Source of the DNA: Promethearchaeota archaeon
Lineage (GTDB): Archaea; Asgardarchaeota; Lokiarchaeia; Sigynarchaeales; SOKP01
DNA length: 35,941 bases
Assembly: GCA_016839425.1 (NCBI GenBank)
Contig: JAEOUI010000250.1
Location: 1 to 35,941 of the forward strand
Direction of reading: 5' to 3'
Positions 26,301-34,306 of the stretch are shown here, one piece after another. Within the stretch, counting starts at the first letter, position 1. Every line of letters begins with the position of its first letter. Below the pieces are notes generated by a model, which made no database searches, had not been told where the DNA came from, and was given only the letters and a program-made list of their open reading frames with translations. The position numbers and the translations under genes are program-made.

Positions 26301-27930
26301 TGGATCGTATATTGGATACGACATTACTGATGGATTCGGTTACGCTTATTATACTTATTATACTACGCAACATTCAGTTGCGGGACCACATCAAATTCGA
26401 GCGTATTATTCTATTTATTCTAATTACTCGTATTTCATTTTAAACGATTCAATATCAATCACACTTACTAATAGTCCAGATCCTTTTGTTGTAAATTGTA
26501 CATCCTCAAGTGGAAGAACTTTTGTTATACGCGGATCCTTGGACGATCCAGTTGCCACCCGCTCGGTAAAATATGGTACTATTACGGTTCACCTGTTCGA
26601 TGGTGCTGTTGAAATGACGCCTTTTGGGAACTATTTGACCCTTCTCGACGGAAGTACCGTATTGAACGACACGGGACAAATTTTCCTAAGATATTATGTG
26701 AATAGCGCCTTAACTGCGAAAAATTACACCATCAGAGTTAATTTTAACGGCGTATTCGATTACACTGCACCGAATAACATTAATAATCCTTACTATTTCT
26801 CCTTTCCTGCAAATCCAAACTTCAATAGTTTTGCAAACGGAAATTACGAATTGAAAGTTGAAGATCCCTATAACATTACCATATCTCTCTACATTAACGG
26901 AACATCCACTGTCTATCCTGATGTGTATATAGATCCTATTAACTATCCTGAATCGTTCACGAAAGGACAATGGATTCAATTGACTGGAACCATCACTCAA
27001 GCTGGAAGTCTAGCATCTGGGAATGCTGATTTAATTAACGATTATACTGGGTCTACCATTGATAGTATTAGCTTAAGCAGTGGAACATACGAGTTTATCA
27101 TAGACACGGATACACTTCACGCAGGTTTATATCGTTTCAGGGTTGAATTAAGTGGATTTGACGAATTTAATATGACATATGTAATAATTGACGCTCCAGT
27201 CACGATTTCCACGCTTCCTCCCTCTTTTCCGACATCTATAATCCGAGGAAATTCTATAAATCAAGTAATTAATGTTCAGGTTTCTGATGGAGGCTCAACG
27301 GCAATCGAAGGGCTCCAACTCAATCTTATCTTATTAGACAGTGAAGGTACGGATGTATCCGCTTTATATCTGAATTTGCAGGGTTCTCAGCCAGTAACAA
27401 TAAACAATGGTCAATGTTCTTTTACAATTGCTTCAATCCTCCAATCCTGTCCTATTGGTGTTTATCAATTAAGAATAGATTTTAATGGAAGTTTGTATAG
27501 TGATTGGCTTTTACTTAATGACAATATGACTCACGCAAGTAGTTCCTCCATAACTTTTTCAGTTAGAGCTACAACAAGTTTTGATTCGGGACTTTTAGGA
27601 TTTAATACAAATTATCAACCATCCAGTCCAACTTTATGGATTGGGGGTGATGTGCTAAATGCCTGGGGTCGCTTACTGTGGGATAATGGTTCTGGTGTTT
27701 CGGGAGTTTATTTAAACTTAACCGTTGAATATAGTCTCAATGGCACCATTTTTGCGTGGAATGTTACAGTATTAACCGATATTAATGGATATTTTAACGG
27801 TACAATTATTGTTGATGAGTTATTTACAGGTTTACGATTTATTAGCGAAACCATTATTGCTGTGAACTTTGATCCTAGTTATAATGGGATGGATAATGTT
27901 ATAGCACCTTTGGAGGAAACTTACGAATAA
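23398..27930 (+). CDS. Giant surface protein with a degenerate transglutaminase-like domain and tandem beta-sandwich repeats
   Basis: 1,510 residues. An N-terminal signal-anchor helix (about 18-44) is followed by an extracytoplasmic region. Residues ~320-445 are a transglutaminase-like fold: MYSDFASVF, LARAFGVPARFVDGF, IYSWAEIF and WQQFDV line up with the family core. The catalytic Cys position is Y366 and the His position is Y415; only the Asp (D436) remains, so it is probably not an enzyme. From ~450 to the end the protein consists of Ig/carboxypeptidase-regulatory-like beta-sandwich domains with many N-x-S/T sites, including a repeated unit of 225-240 residues. Unlike many family members there is no C-terminal membrane helix or DUF4129 tail; those are on the next gene. 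It heads a MoxR/DUF58-type block and is likely a cell-surface scaffold. Confidence 0.9.
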   Translation: MSEIREKLLGPSNVRSQILKVVFLAVILVVAFAFSVALLNLVFGSLRNVPSDRQSSAEYDDLELVDIPFPFSLEELMELFESLGLELTQDMLEDLLDMFDGNFDDIPLDDLAALMAALMFSNVTVFSVYDYAYTSVNDMEDYLWKYECYDQYIDGTWSAIDPDLDTIDLYTDYTEPQYGYTELFKIKFHNLSANAGNNQFTAPTLFSNPYIMQGSVQAQQLDADSVIVRTQTDGLNGTALRVSFDSAVDTDLSYLMRGVSLPTEDDLNGSCQYVSSPSSSYSQFVESYQEINSENLFTYINRPWMTDFKAVYDDLATIILPGDNSFVIANKIRAYLQSYYTLNYSPMPETETDRLNWFCASGEGMYSDFASVFCVLARAFGVPARFVDGFNTRYVEEYIDPIEGTGFDVMYRNIYSWAEIFIPTDAQGNGNWQQFDVYYENYIGTAPIPPFLESNYTLAVMCDGHFIYEPFTYALVDRTDDITLSANLTYNSAPVPDELITFKNYDNDSVIGTGTTNSFGIASITVPVGSSRVAGPNFVIGEYTPNVLGLGYFIVNDTLDITLNPINPGAVNVSDVSNSTISVSGTVEDSLGNFVPYTNLEFSLYENGTSNQFFALSPDTTTADSNGAFSADLFVDGNFVNKGDYQVYANATGTWDYVFPPDTGVYTFPYLTTSSVTGASDPQDLYIDKEVPIMLNFYINNVPSDNAPNPVVTRGSTLSLKAQVLDESGITPLEGVVVDFYDSNGYVDSATTGPTGNTTVVNYLVGIDNATVGPNLLWAQVGYQTNYSYYVLNDAVTFSTVSGPLPLVVNKTEGDYFTVSGYLLDDVSSAAILDSIMTLKMFKGIIEYSYPILVGSGGFFSLMVGSSGMEIGNYTLRLDFNGSFDVTDPRYPYTFNITTITGSYDFTSQLQVTEYTPITIDFWINGTDSSDYNNPVISRYNAVNLTVRLTQGLTVLSGLQVDFYDVTNGSYIGYDITDGFGYAYYTYYTTQHSVAGPHQIRAYYSIYSNYSYFILNDSISITLTNSPDPFVVNCTSSSGRTFVIRGSLDDPVATRSVKYGTITVHLFDGAVEMTPFGNYLTLLDGSTVLNDTGQIFLRYYVNSALTAKNYTIRVNFNGVFDYTAPNNINNPYYFSFPANPNFNSFANGNYELKVEDPYNITISLYINGTSTVYPDVYIDPINYPESFTKGQWIQLTGTITQAGSLASGNADLINDYTGSTIDSISLSSGTYEFIIDTDTLHAGLYRFRVELSGFDEFNMTYVIIDAPVTISTLPPSFPTSIIRGNSINQVINVQVSDGGSTAIEGLQLNLILLDSEGTDVSALYLNLQGSQPVTINNGQCSFTIASILQSCPIGVYQLRIDFNGSLYSDWLLLNDNMTHASSSSITFSVRATTSFDSGLLGFNTNYQPSSPTLWIGGDVLNAWGRLLWDNGSGVSGVYLNLTVEYSLNGTIFAWNVTVLTDINGYFNGTIIVDELFTGLRFISETIIAVNFDPSYNGMDNVIAPLEETYE
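25471..27210 (+). repeat. Tandem protein repeats (225-240 residues) within the giant surface protein
   Basis: Equivalent anchor strands occur at 25471 (PIMLNFYINN), 26146 (PITIDFWING) and 26866 (PYNITISLYING), spaced 675 and 720 bases apart. After each of the first two, the same order follows: NPVVTR or NPVISR, a strand with VDFYD, an NYSYYVLND or NYSYFILND edge, and a second sandwich with VVN and a DP-type loop. The third copy diverges after its first strand. The DNA itself has drifted, so this is old duplication rather than recent expansion. Confidence 0.65.
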
Positions 27931-27962
27931 TAGATTTTAAATAAAAACACTGGATAAGAATT

Positions 27963-29542
27963 ATGAAAATGCAATTTAAAAAAAAAAAAAAATAAGGATT
28001 TCATTTTTATTAATTATTTTAGTCTACCTTCCAATTGTATGGAATATAATGAGTTATGAATATAAAGAGCCACCATTTAATGATAATGAGAACCCAGAAG
28101 TAAATCCGTCTTATATATGGGCCTATTTGGAGTTGTTAAACACCGAAGTTGATGGTAATCGATACGAAGTTGGAGGAACAATCATTCCCATAATTGGACG
28201 ATTATATCACTATTATGATCCTTCAAAAAATTTCGTTGGTTATACGGTACAAATTAGATTAGATGGTGTCGTATATCCATCGTATTATAATCTCACTATA
28301 GATCAAGGATATTTTTATATCAGTAATTTTTCACTTCCAATAAATACTGATGTATTCGTTCCTCATATTATCGATGTTGTAATTGCAAATCCTGTGGATC
28401 AAGTTGAATATATCAATACTTATAACTATACAATTTATGCAAATACTACATCCCAATTTTCAAATATGATAATCGATACTTCCATACCTTATTATCAAAT
28501 GGAAGATATAGATCTAACTGGCTCACTTTTATTTGAAAGCGGATTAGGGATTGATAGTGCAATAATTAATCTAAATTGGTATGATAATTTAAACAATCTC
28601 GTCTCATCAGGTTTTATTACAACAGATTCTCAAGGTGGAATCGATAATATCATTGCTCCATCCGCTTCGGGTAATTTAACGCTCCAATTGTCTTATTCAA
28701 ATGTCCCCTATGTGGCTTATTCCGAGGTAAATTGTTCAAGTATATTTGTGTTCCAAGCTATTACATTAACTAACCCATCTACTTCAACAGGAGTTGCTGG
28801 ACAGCAATATACGATTTCTGGACGATTAGCTTCTGCAAGTTTTCCAATATTTAATAGAGCTGTAACAGTGATGTATAATGGATCCACTTCTGTATATGGT
28901 CTCGCCCAAACCGATTCACAAGGTAGGTTTACGTGTTCTTTAATTCTTCCAGCAATTAACGGTACTGCGAGCTATCAAGTATATTTAAATACTTCAAGCG
29001 GACTCGTTTTCGTTGATGCGGTTACTGACATATTAATTAATCCCGCGCCAGTAACGCAGTCCGGTGGACCCGCTGGACAAATGCCGTTCGCAGAGTTCTT
29101 CATGGTGTTCATACCAATTGTAGTTGTTATAGGGGCAGCTTTAGCTGGATATGGATATTACTTCTTAAAAAAGCAAAGGGAAGCTTCTTTTTCAACTACC
29201 ATCCCTCTTGAGAAAAAGATATCGAACCTTAAAATACTTAAAGAAACTGGTAGGTTGGAAGAGGCGTTATCCTACTTGTTCAACGCAATTTTTATGACGC
29301 TAATCGACGGAAAATACGGTAGAAAGAAAAAGAAATTCGAGACAATTCGAGATTTTGCTATTGTTTCCGTTAAAGAGTTCAAGATGAAACCAACGGTGGT
29401 TTATCCGTTCATGACAAAAGTAGAAGAAATCATTTATTCCAGGCCGTTCGAAATAACTGAAAATGATTTTTATAGTGTCGTTGAATTGTTCAGCCAAGTG
29501 TATTTCGATTTGACTGGATATAATTTCGTGTTAAAATTTTAG
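27963..29542 (+). CDS. Beta-sandwich membrane protein with DUF4129-like tail, frameshifted at poly-A near its start
   Basis: The uninterrupted frame starts at an ATG at 28049 with no ribosome site. The same frame is open upstream to 27980 and encodes KKKKIRISFLLIILVYLPIV, a textbook signal anchor. An ATG at 27963 (MKMQF then Lys) reads into the A15 run in another frame; one more A would join the two. I therefore start the gene at 27963 and treat it as frameshifted. After the anchor come Ig-like beta-sandwich domains (to about residue 370), then a membrane helix (FFMVFIPIVVVIGAALAGYG). Last is a cytoplasmic helical domain of ~110 residues resembling DUF4129, with the ETIRDFAI and EEIIYSRPFEIT motifs. 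It supplies the tail that the preceding giant protein lacks, suggesting the two form one functional pair. Confidence 0.8.
27978..27992 (+). repeat. A15 homopolymer at a reading-frame break
   Basis: Fifteen consecutive A, inside what should be the Lys-rich start of a signal anchor. As written, the frame from ATG 27963 stops at TAA 27993-27995; with 16 A (or 13) it continues into the 28049 frame. It is either an undercounted run, a slippage site, or a genuine inactivating indel. Confidence 0.85.
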
Positions 29543-29620
29543 AAAAAATGATATAAAATTTCAAAAAGAAAATATTATAAGTGTGAAAAAAATTAATTAA
29601 TAAAAAAAAGGTTGGATACT

Positions 29621-30007
29621 ATGGCTAAAAAACCGAGTTTGAGAAAAAAGAAGAAGAAACAAGAGCCTGAATATAACGCAAAGGAGCGATTTCAAAATGT
29701 CAAGATCCTCGTTCAAACAAAGCGACCAAAGGAAGCAATTGCCTACATCTATCTGGTGTACACGGATCTCATTTTTAAGAAGCATAAGAAACCTAGAGAA
29801 CCGTACCAGACAATTCGCGAGTATGCAATAACATGCGTTAACGAATTGGGATTAAATCCACAAAATACTTATGTCTTCATCAAACAAATCGAAGATATCA
29901 TATACGGTGGAGTGGAACCCACATCTAAGGAATTCGAATCGACCATTTCCTTGTTCTCGGCGTTGCACAAGGAAATCACGAATAAATCGTTCTCTTTTAG
30001 CTTATAA
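29621..30007 (+). CDS. Free-standing DUF4129-like helical protein
   Basis: 128 residues from the ATG at 29621, preceded by AGGTTGG; a TTG nine bases upstream is a poorer start. The first 18 residues are basic (KKPSLRKKKKK). The rest aligns along its length with the cytoplasmic tail of the preceding gene: NVKILVQTKRPKEAIAYI against NLKILKETGRLEEALSYL, YQTIREYAI against FETIRDFAI, and IEDIIYGGVEPT against VEEIIYSRPFEI. It has no membrane segment, so it is a soluble paralogue of a domain that is normally membrane-attached. In MoxR-type gene sets DUF4129 domains are carried by transglutaminase proteins. A soluble copy might act as an adaptor or competitor for the same partner (inference). It lies 36 bases before the DUF4350-like gene and is probably cotranscribed. 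Confidence 0.85.
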   Translation: MAKKPSLRKKKKKQEPEYNAKERFQNVKILVQTKRPKEAIAYIYLVYTDLIFKKHKKPREPYQTIREYAITCVNELGLNPQNTYVFIKQIEDIIYGGVEPTSKEFESTISLFSALHKEITNKSFSFSL

Positions 30008-30043
30008 GAATAATATTGTAAAATACACATTGAAGGATATATT

Positions 30044-31876
30044 ATGGCTACAGTAGTAACAGGTAAAACATCCCTAAAAAGCGTGCAAGTTTCCAAAGGA
30101 TTATTATACATATTTTTTATCGTGTATTTAATCATTTTTGGATTTATCATTAGTGATTTTTATTCTGCATACCAGATTCAAAATCCTGGGGTGTTGCCAA
30201 CTCTCTTTGGCTATATTCCATATGCATGTTTTTTCGGTGCCGTTTTTTTGATCTTGAGTTTTGTCTGGTTTTTAAGAAATTCAATGGTTCAAAAAACTCG
30301 AGAAAGCAGGTCTCGCAAGTCAAAGAAGGGCTCCTTATACAGGAGAGCTTTATTTGCCATAATATTTGTATTTGCTTTTATCCCCTTATTCTCTCCTATT
30401 GTTGACCAAGGAAAGAACAACCATTATTTTTCCGTTTATAATAGCGAGTGGAATGGCTGTTCTTCGTATCTTTCTGAAATCGAAGCTGCTGGATTTGAAA
30501 CGATGAGCGTGCAATCTAGTTTGAGTGCAACTAAACGCTTGGATAAATCCGTTTGCTTAGTTTTACTAGGACCAAATCAGATTTATTCTCCAATCTTTGA
30601 TGTTCCATTTTTTCTTGATTTCTTCAACGATACGTCTTCAGAGAGAAAAAACTCTCTTTTCTTAGCCCACGATCACGGATCGACATACATGCTTTTATGG
30701 GAAGTGTTTATAGCCAATCAATGGTCAACTTTAACAACTGGTGGAAATAGTACTACCTTCCCGATGACCATTATGGCCGATGGTGTATTACACGACAATG
30801 CTTCGTGCCTTACAAACGATCTTGGACAGGGAGACCCTACATTTCCCATAATTACAAATTTAGAACCCCATCCGATAACTGAAGGCGTGTCTCAAGTTAT
30901 TTTATCGGAAGCCACTGCCGCTGCTGGAGGAAGAACGCTTTTAGAAATGTTTGGTTGGGATGTTATAGGACAGACTTCGAGTGATAATAGTTGGGTGGAT
31001 AAGAATGGAGACCACATGTATCGAGTAGATAACGAATCTAAACCAGTAGACGATTATATTGATCTATCTTTGATTACAGAAACGCTTAAATCGATTACGG
31101 GGGCGGATCTCAGCGTACTAAATAAATTTCCACTTGGAAGCGAATTATTCGCACCCGTGGTCTTTTTGGCCAAAGAATTAACAAATTTCCGCGTGTTTGT
31201 AAGCTCGGATGCGAGCTGCTTTTCAAATGACCTCTTGTACGATTTTGATAATTACCAATTTGGCATGAACATCATAAATTGGCTTACTTATAACGGAGTT
31301 GACGATCCTGACGAATGGATCATTGTTTTCGATGAGGCTCACATTCGACCTGAATATTCCCGCGACCTTACCTCAGCAGGTATATTTGGACTCATCTTGG
31401 AATATGTTGTTCATTTATCAACTAATCCCCTCACGGCGTGGGCTTATCCCATTTTAGCTGCCTATACATTGCGAAAATACATTCCTAAAAAAGATGAAAA
31501 AGCAGAGAAAAAAAGGATCGAAGAAGAGGAGAAAAAGGAAGAAAAAGAAAAGTTCCGAACATCAACTTTTTTCACACAAAAAATCGATTGGTATAAAGAA
31601 AAAAGTCATTATGGAAAAGCCATCACACTGTTATTTAGGAGAATCGAGAGGAAGCTCAACGCACAGTTAGGAGGAAAGCCAATAACGACGAAGAATGTCA
31701 TTGATCTTGTCGTGGCGAAGGAAGTAGGGGGAAAAGTAAACAAGATGAAATTAAGAAGATTAACAAAAATAATGGACAGGCTCTTGGCCATTAAGGCAGG
31801 AAAAAGTAACATTAGAAATCCTCAGGATTTTGAAGAACTATTCTTGGAAATGTCCTGGGCTATGAAAAATATATGA
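30044..31876 (+). CDS. DUF4350-like membrane protein with a DUF4129-like C-terminal domain
   Basis: 610 residues, ATG preceded by GGATAT. Three N-terminal membrane helices (about 18-40, 54-78, 103-122) are followed by a large extracytoplasmic domain (about 125-440). That domain has a Rossmann/GATase-like feel and the typical segment WIIVFDEAHIRPEYSRD. A membrane helix (about 444-480) and a charged coiled linker rich in Lys/Glu come next. The cytoplasmic C-terminal ~95 residues (KAITLLFRRIERKLN ... DFEELFLEMSWAM) follow the same helical pattern as the DUF4129-like domains of the two preceding genes. DUF4350 proteins are common partners of MoxR and DUF58 but their biochemical role is not settled. 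The family call rests on topology, the DEAH-like segment and context. It is followed by a 75-base A/T-rich gap before moxR. Confidence 0.75.
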   Translation: MATVVTGKTSLKSVQVSKGLLYIFFIVYLIIFGFIISDFYSAYQIQNPGVLPTLFGYIPYACFFGAVFLILSFVWFLRNSMVQKTRESRSRKSKKGSLYRRALFAIIFVFAFIPLFSPIVDQGKNNHYFSVYNSEWNGCSSYLSEIEAAGFETMSVQSSLSATKRLDKSVCLVLLGPNQIYSPIFDVPFFLDFFNDTSSERKNSLFLAHDHGSTYMLLWEVFIANQWSTLTTGGNSTTFPMTIMADGVLHDNASCLTNDLGQGDPTFPIITNLEPHPITEGVSQVILSEATAAAGGRTLLEMFGWDVIGQTSSDNSWVDKNGDHMYRVDNESKPVDDYIDLSLITETLKSITGADLSVLNKFPLGSELFAPVVFLAKELTNFRVFVSSDASCFSNDLLYDFDNYQFGMNIINWLTYNGVDDPDEWIIVFDEAHIRPEYSRDLTSAGIFGLILEYVVHLSTNPLTAWAYPILAAYTLRKYIPKKDEKAEKKRIEEEEKKEEKEKFRTSTFFTQKIDWYKEKSHYGKAITLLFRRIERKLNAQLGGKPITTKNVIDLVVAKEVGGKVNKMKLRRLTKIMDRLLAIKAGKSNIRNPQDFEELFLEMSWAMKNI

Positions 31877-31913
31877 TCAAGTTTATCTTAATATATAACA
31901 ATTAAAAACAAAA

Positions 31914-31937
31914 TAAAAAATTAAAAAATTAAAAAAT
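31914..31937 (+). repeat. Three tandem copies of an 8-base repeat
   Basis: TAAAAAAT three times in exact succession, directly before the AGGTG ribosome site of moxR. A TATATAA-like box lies at about 31890-31897. It may be a low-complexity leader or an A-rich spacer; no protein-binding role is known. Confidence 0.7.
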
Positions 31938-31951
31938 AGGTGTGAAAAAAT

Positions 31952-32929
31952 ATGGCAGAAAAAGCTAAATCTCGAGATTCTAGGGATACGCTTGATGTAA
32001 CGCCGATTCGAGAGATCGCTCAAGATGTTTTATCGGAAGTTTCCCGAGTTATTGTGGGAAATGGAGAGATCTTGCAGCAACTGTTCGTAGCATTGCTCGT
32101 GAATGGACATGTACTCTTAGAAGGAGTGCCTGGGTTAGGAAAGACCGTAATGGCTAAAACATTTGCAAACACTTTAGGGATATCTTTTAAAAGAGTTCAG
32201 TTTACGCCTGACCTGTTACCCGCAGATATAACCGGAACTAAAATTTTCGACCAACAAGAAGGTGCTTTCGTTCTCCAAAAAGGTCCCATTTTCGCAAATC
32301 TCGTGCTTGCGGATGAGATTAATCGAAGTGCTCCGAAGACACAAGCAGCTCTCCTGGAGGCCATGGCTGAAAGACAGGTCACGATTGAAGGCCAGACGCT
32401 TCAACTAGAAAAACCATTTATAGTCGTTGCAACGGAGAATCCCGTGGAAATGGAGGGGACATACCCCTTACCTGAAGCACAAGTGGATAGATTTCTCTTT
32501 AAGTTATGGTTAGACTATCCTGAAGACCAAGAAGAGGTAGAAATTCTTCGAAGACAGCTTACTGGCGACTCTCCGTCTGTAGAAATAATTACGAACGGCG
32601 AAGAACTATTAGCCGCCCAAAAGTTAATGAATATGGTCTACATTGACGATCGAATCCTAAAATACATTCGGGATATTATCTTGAAAACTCGAAATCACCC
32701 CCAAATCGCTTTGGGGTGCGGTCCAAGAGCTTCCTTGGTGCTTATGAAATGTTCCAAAGCTCGCGCTGCGATTCTTGGAAGGATATATGTTACACCAGAT
32801 GATGTAAGAGCTCTATCGATGCCCGCTTTAAATCATAGGATTCTTCTCAAGCCAGAAGCCGAACTCGAAGGATTAGATGTTAAATCCGTGATCAAGAGTA
32901 TCCTCGAAGAAATACCCATTCCGATTTAA
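31952..32929 (+). CDS. MoxR-family AAA+ ATPase
   Basis: 325 residues, normal size. Walker A is GVPGLGKT, followed by the MoxR signature FTPDLLPADITGT. Walker B is LVLADEINRSAPKTQAALLE, sensor 1 is in VVATENPVEMEGTYPLPEA, and the arginine-rich QVDRFLFK follows. The C-terminal lid holds the sensor-2 region GPRASLVL. MoxR ATPases act as chaperone-like machines that insert or activate partner complexes, usually those containing a VWA/DUF58 protein encoded next door, as here. It is soluble and cytoplasmic. The ATG has AGGTG nine bases upstream. All ATPase motifs are intact, so the module has a working motor even though its transglutaminase-like domain looks inactive. Confidence 0.95.
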   Translation: MAEKAKSRDSRDTLDVTPIREIAQDVLSEVSRVIVGNGEILQQLFVALLVNGHVLLEGVPGLGKTVMAKTFANTLGISFKRVQFTPDLLPADITGTKIFDQQEGAFVLQKGPIFANLVLADEINRSAPKTQAALLEAMAERQVTIEGQTLQLEKPFIVVATENPVEMEGTYPLPEAQVDRFLFKLWLDYPEDQEEVEILRRQLTGDSPSVEIITNGEELLAAQKLMNMVYIDDRILKYIRDIILKTRNHPQIALGCGPRASLVLMKCSKARAAILGRIYVTPDDVRALSMPALNHRILLKPEAELEGLDVKSVIKSILEEIPIPI

Positions 32930-32974
32930 TCAAGCATTACGATGTAAATCAAGAGAAAAAGTTGGTGGATAAAT

Positions 32975-34303
32975 ATTTTTGGTGGAAAAGGGAGAACATT
33001 AATAATATTCGCAGGATTTTTCCTGTGTGCTGGATTCGCTTTTGTAAATTATTTTCTAATTTATTTTGGGATCATTCTTTTGTTTAGCACGGTGATTAGC
33101 TTGCCATTTTTTGCACTGCATATGAATGTAGAAGAGCTACAAGTACACCGTGAACTTGACAAGGAAAAGGTTTTTCGGGATGATTTCCTACATGTAAAAG
33201 TCGTAGTTGAGAACGTGGGAAAACACGATTTTGATTTTTTAGAAATTAGAGATTATTACAATCCCCAACTTTTTAGACTAATCCTAGGAGAAAATTTCAT
33301 TTCAACGAGAATAGGTGCAAAAAAAACCATCAAGTTTTCATATGTCCTTGAACCTAAAATAAGAGGAGAATATCCATTAGGTCCCTTATCGTTGACTGTA
33401 AAAGATAGGTTAGGTTTTAATTCCACCGAAAGAATTGTTCCTAATAGCGTAACAGATATATTAGTGTATCCTCCCTATGAAGATATCAAGAGAATCGAAA
33501 TTTTAGGTTCTAAAAGATCCTTACAGTTGAGCTATGGATCTCAAAGGTCGAAACAGAAAGGAACTGGTTCCGAATTCTACGGGATGAGGAGATATGCGTT
33601 TGGAGACCAATTCAGATTGATAGATTGGAAAGCCAGTGTTCGTCAACAGAGGCTTATTGTAAGAGAACACGAAACTGAAAGGGATGTTACCGTTATGATT
33701 TTAGTGGATTCTTCCAGTAGTATGGCTGGAGGTGCGATTGAAAATACTAAATTCGAGTATGCGATTCGAGCTTGCCTTTTATTAACGAAAGTATCGCTTA
33801 CTAGAAAAGATAGTGTTGGAGTTTATACATTTTCAGATAAAAAAAACTTCAAGTTCCTGAAACCAAACAAAGGAGATGATCAATTCTATAATGTTTTAGA
33901 TTTCGTTGCAAGAGTGAAACCTTCAGCAAGATGTCACTTTGCAGAAGCAATGGATCTATTTACGAAGCGATTCCAAAAAAGAAGTTTGATCTTTATCATA
34001 ACGGATCTAGAATCAAATACTAAGGATATTACTGAAGGACTTAAAAAATTAATTCCTTTTAATCACTCGATAATAATGATAAATCCTTTCTCACCGTGGT
34101 TTGAAATACACGAAATGGATTTGTCATCCACGGACAAGGCCTTGGCGGAAGCCATTAGTGAGGAAATGATGGAACACATCGTGGCCATTAAGCAAGAAAT
34201 CACAAGAATGGGTGTAAATCTTATAACCTGCGGACCTGACGATATGCTAAATCAAGTTTTGGCGAATTATATGGAAGCAAAGAAAAAAGGGAAGGCTTAT
34301 TGA
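32975..34303 (+). CDS. DUF58 protein with VWA-like domain; start codon unclear
   Basis: The core is typical of DUF58: an N-terminal pair of membrane helices, a beta-rich segment, the signature GMRRYAFGDQFRLIDWK with ASVRQQRLIVREHE, and a VWA-like domain whose metal site is LVDSSSSM (D-x-S-x-S). DUF58 proteins are the usual partners of MoxR. The start is a problem. The first canonical start codons are a TTG at 33080, in the second helix, and an ATG at 33122, beyond it. Yet the frame is open back to 32948 and encodes the expected first helix (TLIIFAGFFLCAGFAFVN). I place the start at the ATT at 32975, six bases after GGTGG. An ATG at 32942 is in frame but is followed at once by TAA. A nonsense change or a sequencing error there is an equal possibility. 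Confidence 0.85.
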   Translation: MFGGKGRTLIIFAGFFLCAGFAFVNYFLIYFGIILLFSTVISLPFFALHMNVEELQVHRELDKEKVFRDDFLHVKVVVENVGKHDFDFLEIRDYYNPQLFRLILGENFISTRIGAKKTIKFSYVLEPKIRGEYPLGPLSLTVKDRLGFNSTERIVPNSVTDILVYPPYEDIKRIEILGSKRSLQLSYGSQRSKQKGTGSEFYGMRRYAFGDQFRLIDWKASVRQQRLIVREHETERDVTVMILVDSSSSMAGGAIENTKFEYAIRACLLLTKVSLTRKDSVGVYTFSDKKNFKFLKPNKGDDQFYNVLDFVARVKPSARCHFAEAMDLFTKRFQKRSLIFIITDLESNTKDITEGLKKLIPFNHSIIMINPFSPWFEIHEMDLSSTDKALAEAISEEMMEHIVAIKQEITRMGVNLITCGPDDMLNQVLANYMEAKKKGKAY

Positions 34304-34306
34304 ATT

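Noticed and set aside
31914..31937. Short tandem repeats as a possible CRISPR or regulatory array
   Set aside because: Three contiguous 8-base A-rich units without spacers; this is low-complexity sequence, not a CRISPR array.
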